A stretch of DNA of 30,334 nt from Phycisphaerae bacterium (GTDB taxonomy: Bacteria > Planctomycetota > Phycisphaerae > Tepidisphaerales > Tepidisphaeraceae), in the NCBI GenBank assembly GCA_030448225.1, contig JAUJNJ010000070.1, positions 1 to 30,334 of the forward strand. Direction: 5' to 3'. The position numbers were made by a program, and so were the translations under genes. Shown here piece after piece: positions 26,831 through 30,334 of the stretch. Within the stretch, counting starts at the first letter, position 1; each line of letters begins with the position of its first letter. The notes beneath the pieces are model-generated. The model saw only the letters and a program-made list of their open reading frames with translations, did not search any database and was not told where the DNA came from.

Positions 26831-27143
26831 CGCGACTTCCACCTTTCCGTTCAGGTCACGCGCGCCCGGCATTGCCAGGGTTATCGACGCGTCGTGCGCG
26901 CAAGCGCCAAATTCGCTCCGGTCGATTTGTGAGATCTTGAACAGTTATCAGCGCGACGCTCTTCGAGCGGCGGCTAAACCGTGCGGGGCGCGGACGGTGG
27001 AAACGCGCCTCGAAGGCACGGTGCGCGCCGCGGTCACGTCCAATAATCATGCCCCGGGCATCAGCGCCGATGACGACGTGGAGCGTCCCGCCGCGCGTGG
27101 CCGGCCGTTTCCGCCGTCGATCGAGCCGGGCCCCGGGGAGTGC
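26831..27143. other. Divergent intergenic region
   Basis: About 310 bp between the minus-strand glycosyltransferase and the plus-strand gene at 27144. No gene seen. It should carry promoters for both directions, but I cannot pick convincing -35/-10 pairs. Confidence 0.4.
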
Positions 27144-29269
27144 GTGACCGCACCGCAGCAGCAGCAGCAACAACCGCAGATGGCAATGGCACCCGCTGTC
27201 GATCCTCCGGCACCGGCTGGCGAGCAACCTCGCCGCGCGCGGCCCGCGATCCGGCGCACGGCCGCCCGCGTCGAAGCGCGCCGGCCGAGCCCCACTACCT
27301 CGCGACCAGCGTGGGCGACACGCGCCGATCGCTTCGGCGCCCGGACGGGCGGTGACGATCGTGTCGCTGCCCAACCCGGTGCCGCCGGCCCCACGGCGGG
27401 ACACGATCGCCAAGATCTTCCCCGGCGGCGCGTGCACGACCCTCGTGCTCGTGGCGGGGCTCGACCAAGGGCTGGCTCTGGGACGCGGCTCTACAAGCTG
27501 CCGGTGAACTCGGCCTTCCCGACCACCGGCCGCCGCTCTACTTCCCAAGGACGACCCGGCGAAGCTGTGGATGGCCCTGCACGTGCAGGAGTGGGCGACG
27601 CTGCTCGCCGACCCCCGCGTGCGCCCTACGCGCCGGCCACGACGCCGTCGCGCAGATGCGGGGAACTCGCGGCCAACCCGCTGCTGCCGTTCGAAGCTGA
27701 CGCTGTCGGTCGAGCGCTGTGGAAGGACAACTTCCCCTCCGCCAACGCGGTTGCACGAAGGTGGGGCAGGTCGCGCGCGAGCGCCAAGGCGAGGCCGTCG
27801 CCGCTCGGCTTGGGGCCGCGTACCCCGCCCCGCCCGACCCCGCCCGCTTCGCCGCCGGCCACGCCGCCGCCCTGCGCGTCCTCGGCGTCACGACGCGGCA
27901 CTCGACGTTCCTGAAGCACTCGATGCGACGGCTCGTGCGGGGCTCGACGGGCTCGGCACGACGCCTGCTGATCGAGCCGCACGACCACGAGTCGCTCGGC
28001 GTGCTCGCGTTCCAGGCGATCGACGTGTACCGCCCCGACCTTCGTGCTGCTGATGATCGACCACTTCGCGCCGAGTTCCCGGCCTGCCGGCGACCGTGCC
28101 GTGCGTGATGTGGGTGCAGGACCGCCTGCCGAACATCTTCGCCGCCCGGGCCGGCGTCGCGCAGGGCCCGGCCGACTTGCCCGGCTTCGGCCGCCTGCCG
28201 TTGTCGCAGAAGTACGGATATCGGCCAGGCGGTTCCTCACCTGCCTGGTCGGCACGAACGACGCGCGCTACGCCCCGAGATCCGACCCGCCGACGAGATG
28301 GGCGCCGCTTCGGCTGCGCGTCTCCCTACGTCAGCCACGCCAGCGCGACGGCCGACGAAATTGTCGCCGGCCAGATCTGGCCGCCGACGCCGCCACTGCC
28401 GCCCTCTACGCCGACGTGCTGGCGCGGATGAAGGCTGCACTACGTCCGCGACGCCCGGTGCTGAGCGACGTGCTGTGTGCGGCGGATCGTCGATGACGCG
28501 ACGGCGGCGGCGGGCGTGGCGATCAAGCGCCGACTCGATGGCGGCAAGCGACGGACGTGCTCACGCAAGCGCGTGAACAACGCCGCTCCGCCACGAGTCG
28601 CTCCCTATGGCTCGCGGAACTCGGGCTCGACCTAAGGCTCTACGGCAAGGGTGGGAGCGTCACCCGCAACTCGCGAAGTACGCCCGCGGCGTGGCCGACA
28701 ACCAGGCCGACCGCCGCGATCTACCGGTGCAGCCGGATCAACCTGCAGGTCACGCCGTTCGGCTGCGTCCACCGGCGCATGCTCGACGGCCCGCCGCCGG
28801 CGGGTTCTTCCTCGCGCTGGTGGCACCAAGCGCGGACTCCGTCAGCCGCCTACGAGGGCATCTGGGACTGGTGCGACGCGAACGGCGTCGAGTCCGACGC
28901 CGACCTGCGCCGCCGTGCGCCGCGCTGATGCGCGCGCTGATCGACGAGATCGACGCGATGCAGGGTTATGACAGCGACCTACGAGATGCCGCCTTCGACT
29001 GCGTGCACGGTCGCCGACTCCGGAGTTCACCGTGTCGGCCGACAGCATCCAAAGCGACGTACGGCGATCGCGTTCCGCACGAAGGACGAACTGCACGCGA
29101 AGGTGGGCGGCCTGGCCGACCCTGCCGGCCGGGCGCGACGCGGCGGCGCGGATGCGGTCGGCGGTCGTCGAGCCGCTTCAGCTGGTCAGCGCGCGATCTC
29201 GAACCGCCTGCTCGAGTTGATCGCGAGGAGTTGCCCGGTCTCGCTACCGGCGAGGATCGCGCCCGCTGA
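27144..29269 (+). CDS. CgeB-like glycosyltransferase-family protein, frameshifted
   Basis: About 700 aa. The start is taken as the GTG at 27144 after GGGGAG; it opens with a run of six Gln. Blocks readable across frames: AKIFPGGACTTLVLVAGLDQ, LYKLPVNSAFPTTGR, LWMALHVQEWATLLADPRVR, LRVLGVTTRHSTFLKHSMR, RLLIEPHDHESLGVLAFQAI, VPCVMWVQDRLPNIFAARAG, then the C-terminal YGKGWERHPQLAKYARGVAD and INLQVTPFGCVHRRMLDG. The last part is typical of the group-1-like C-terminal domain in CgeB-type proteins. More than ten frame changes split it. The stop at 29267-29269 fits the frame reading ELPGLATGEDRAR. It likely modifies surface or flagellar glycans. Confidence 0.75.
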
Positions 29270-29416
29270 CGCGGCTCAGCCGCAGCGACGACCCGCCGCC
29301 GCCGCCGCGCACGGCGGGCGCAACGCAGGCCGTAATGGTGGAGACCACGAAAGCTCGAACTGGAGCAGGCATGCGCGCGCCGCGCCGTCGGCGACCCTGT
29401 CGGCAGCGGAGGCCGC

Positions 29417-30334
29417 GTGAACACGCCCGTCGCGGACGCCCCCCGCCGCTATGACTACCGCGACGCCCCGCGGTACGGGTGGCCGTTCTACGCCGCCCGT
29501 CGGGCGATGCGCGCGGCGGGCCGGGGCGGCGCTCGACAGCGCCGACGCGCTGTCGATGCGGGAGAAGTACGCCCTCGCCAGCCACGTCCGCCCGCCGCTG
29601 CCGGAGAACGCCGCCCTGCGCGACTGCCACCGGGGCCGGCCGGCGTTCGTGATCGGCACGGGGCCGTCGCTCGCGCTGGCAGGACCTCCCGCCGCTGGCT
29701 GGCGAGGTGACGCTCGCGCTCAACGGCTTCCTCCGCCACCCGCAACTCGACGTGGTCCGGCCGACGTACTACCTCTTCGCCGACCCGGTCTTCTTCGACG
29801 GCTCGCCCCAGAGCGGCCGCTTCCTCGCGGCGGTGCGCGCGAAGGTCACGCGGCTCCACGATCTTCGCCCCCTACGCCGCCGCCCGCGACGTGCGCGCAC
29901 AACTGGCTCGACGCGTCGCACGCGGTTCGTCGCCTACGCCGGCTGGTGCGCGCGCGGCCGCCGCGGCGGATCGACTTCACGCGCACGGTGCCGAGCGTGG
30001 CGAACGGCGCGCAGCTCGGGATCATGGCGGGGCGCTGTACATGGGGTGCTCGCCGGTCTACCTGCTCGGCCTCGACCACGACTGGCTCGCCAGCCGCGGC
30101 CACGAGGGCCACTTCTACGCCGGCAAGACGATCGACGACCACCCCGTCGCGCACGGCGACAAGCGCGCGCCTCGGCTACCTCGACCATGCGGCGCTACAC
30201 GACCGACGTGTGGCGGCCACGCCAACCTGCTGGCCCACGCCCGCGCGCGCGCGCCGAGATCATCAACTGCACGGCCGGCGGCTTCGACGTCTACCCGCGG
30301 GCGCGCGTACGAGGACGTCGTGCGCCCGAAGCAG
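29417..30334 (+). CDS. DUF115 (MptE-like) protein, partial at window end, frameshifted
   Basis: The start is the GTG at 29417 with a CGGAGG box 4 nt upstream: MNTPVADAPRRYDYRDAPRY. Later blocks are DALSMREKYALASHVRPPLP, GRPAFVIGTGPSLAL (nucleotide-binding-type glycine loop), TLALNGFLRHPQLDVVRPTY, YMGCSPVYLLGLDHDWLASR, GHEGHFYAGKTIDDHPVAHG and the final YEDVVRPK. This is the DUF115 domain (6-hydroxymethylpterin pyrophosphokinase MptE-like), found in motility-accessory and glycan-associated proteins. The gene continues beyond the window. At least six frame changes are present. Spacing and strand suggest co-transcription with the CgeB-like gene. Confidence 0.82.

Noticed and set aside
27155..27178. 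CAG/CAA repeat giving a Gln run at the start of the CgeB-like gene
   Set aside because: It is short, near a start codon of uncertain position, and probably only a low-complexity leader.

Overview
The window is about 30 kb of very GC-rich bacterial DNA with dense genes, many GTG starts and short ATGA/GTGA overlaps. The gene content best fits Planctomycetota, perhaps a Phycisphaerae-like lineage: MoxR plus a very long two-VWA membrane protein, NHL-repeat lipoprotein, planctomycete-type glycosyltransferases with extra C-terminal domains, and a DUF115 protein. This placement is inference; no rRNA or tRNA gene was seen. Many clearly homologous proteins are split over two or three reading frames, most heavily right of about 18.4 kb, while moxR, recJ and galK are intact. 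This pattern looks like indel errors in the assembly rather than gene death, so split genes are given as single CDS spans.

Layout. 0.3-1.3 kb (minus): four small genes including a HicB/HicA-like toxin-antitoxin pair and a VapB-like small protein. 1.4-6.1 kb (minus): MoxR ATPase, a small partner and a ~1070-aa VWA/GATase-like membrane protein. 6.2-6.6 kb: a compact element with a GxxExxY gene between perfect 30-bp inverted repeats. 6.65-11.4 kb (minus): NHL lipoprotein, iron-type ABC permease and its solute-binding lipoprotein, interrupted by one plus-strand gene. 11.7-14.7 kb: a membrane/coiled-coil protein (plus), then a run of small minus-strand genes (GNAT acetyltransferase, unknowns, two tiny membrane proteins, a zinc-ribbon-like protein). 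15.0-16.8 kb: recJ (plus), carrying an in-frame palindromic insert. 17.0-24.2 kb (minus): galactokinase and a complete galactofuranose-type importer (ytfQ, yjfF, ytfT, ytfR) with two unrelated small genes inside it. 24.7-30.3 kb: surface-glycan genes, two GT2 glycosyltransferases (minus) and divergent CgeB-like and DUF115 proteins (plus).

How the genes fit together. The Ytf importer would bring in galactofuranose/galactose, and GalK would phosphorylate galactose after ring opening, a plausible galactose salvage unit. The iron-type binding protein and permease lack a visible ATPase. The right-hand block is probably a cell-surface or flagellar glycosylation locus.

The most distinctive property is the load of dispersed short palindromic repeats. 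There are at least four paired-arm elements of the ACGGAG/ACGAAG type (one holding the GxxExxY gene), a CCCGAGG-type palindrome, 7-bp tandem repeats, a duplicated 27-nt hairpin, and a palindrome that recJ has absorbed as coding sequence.
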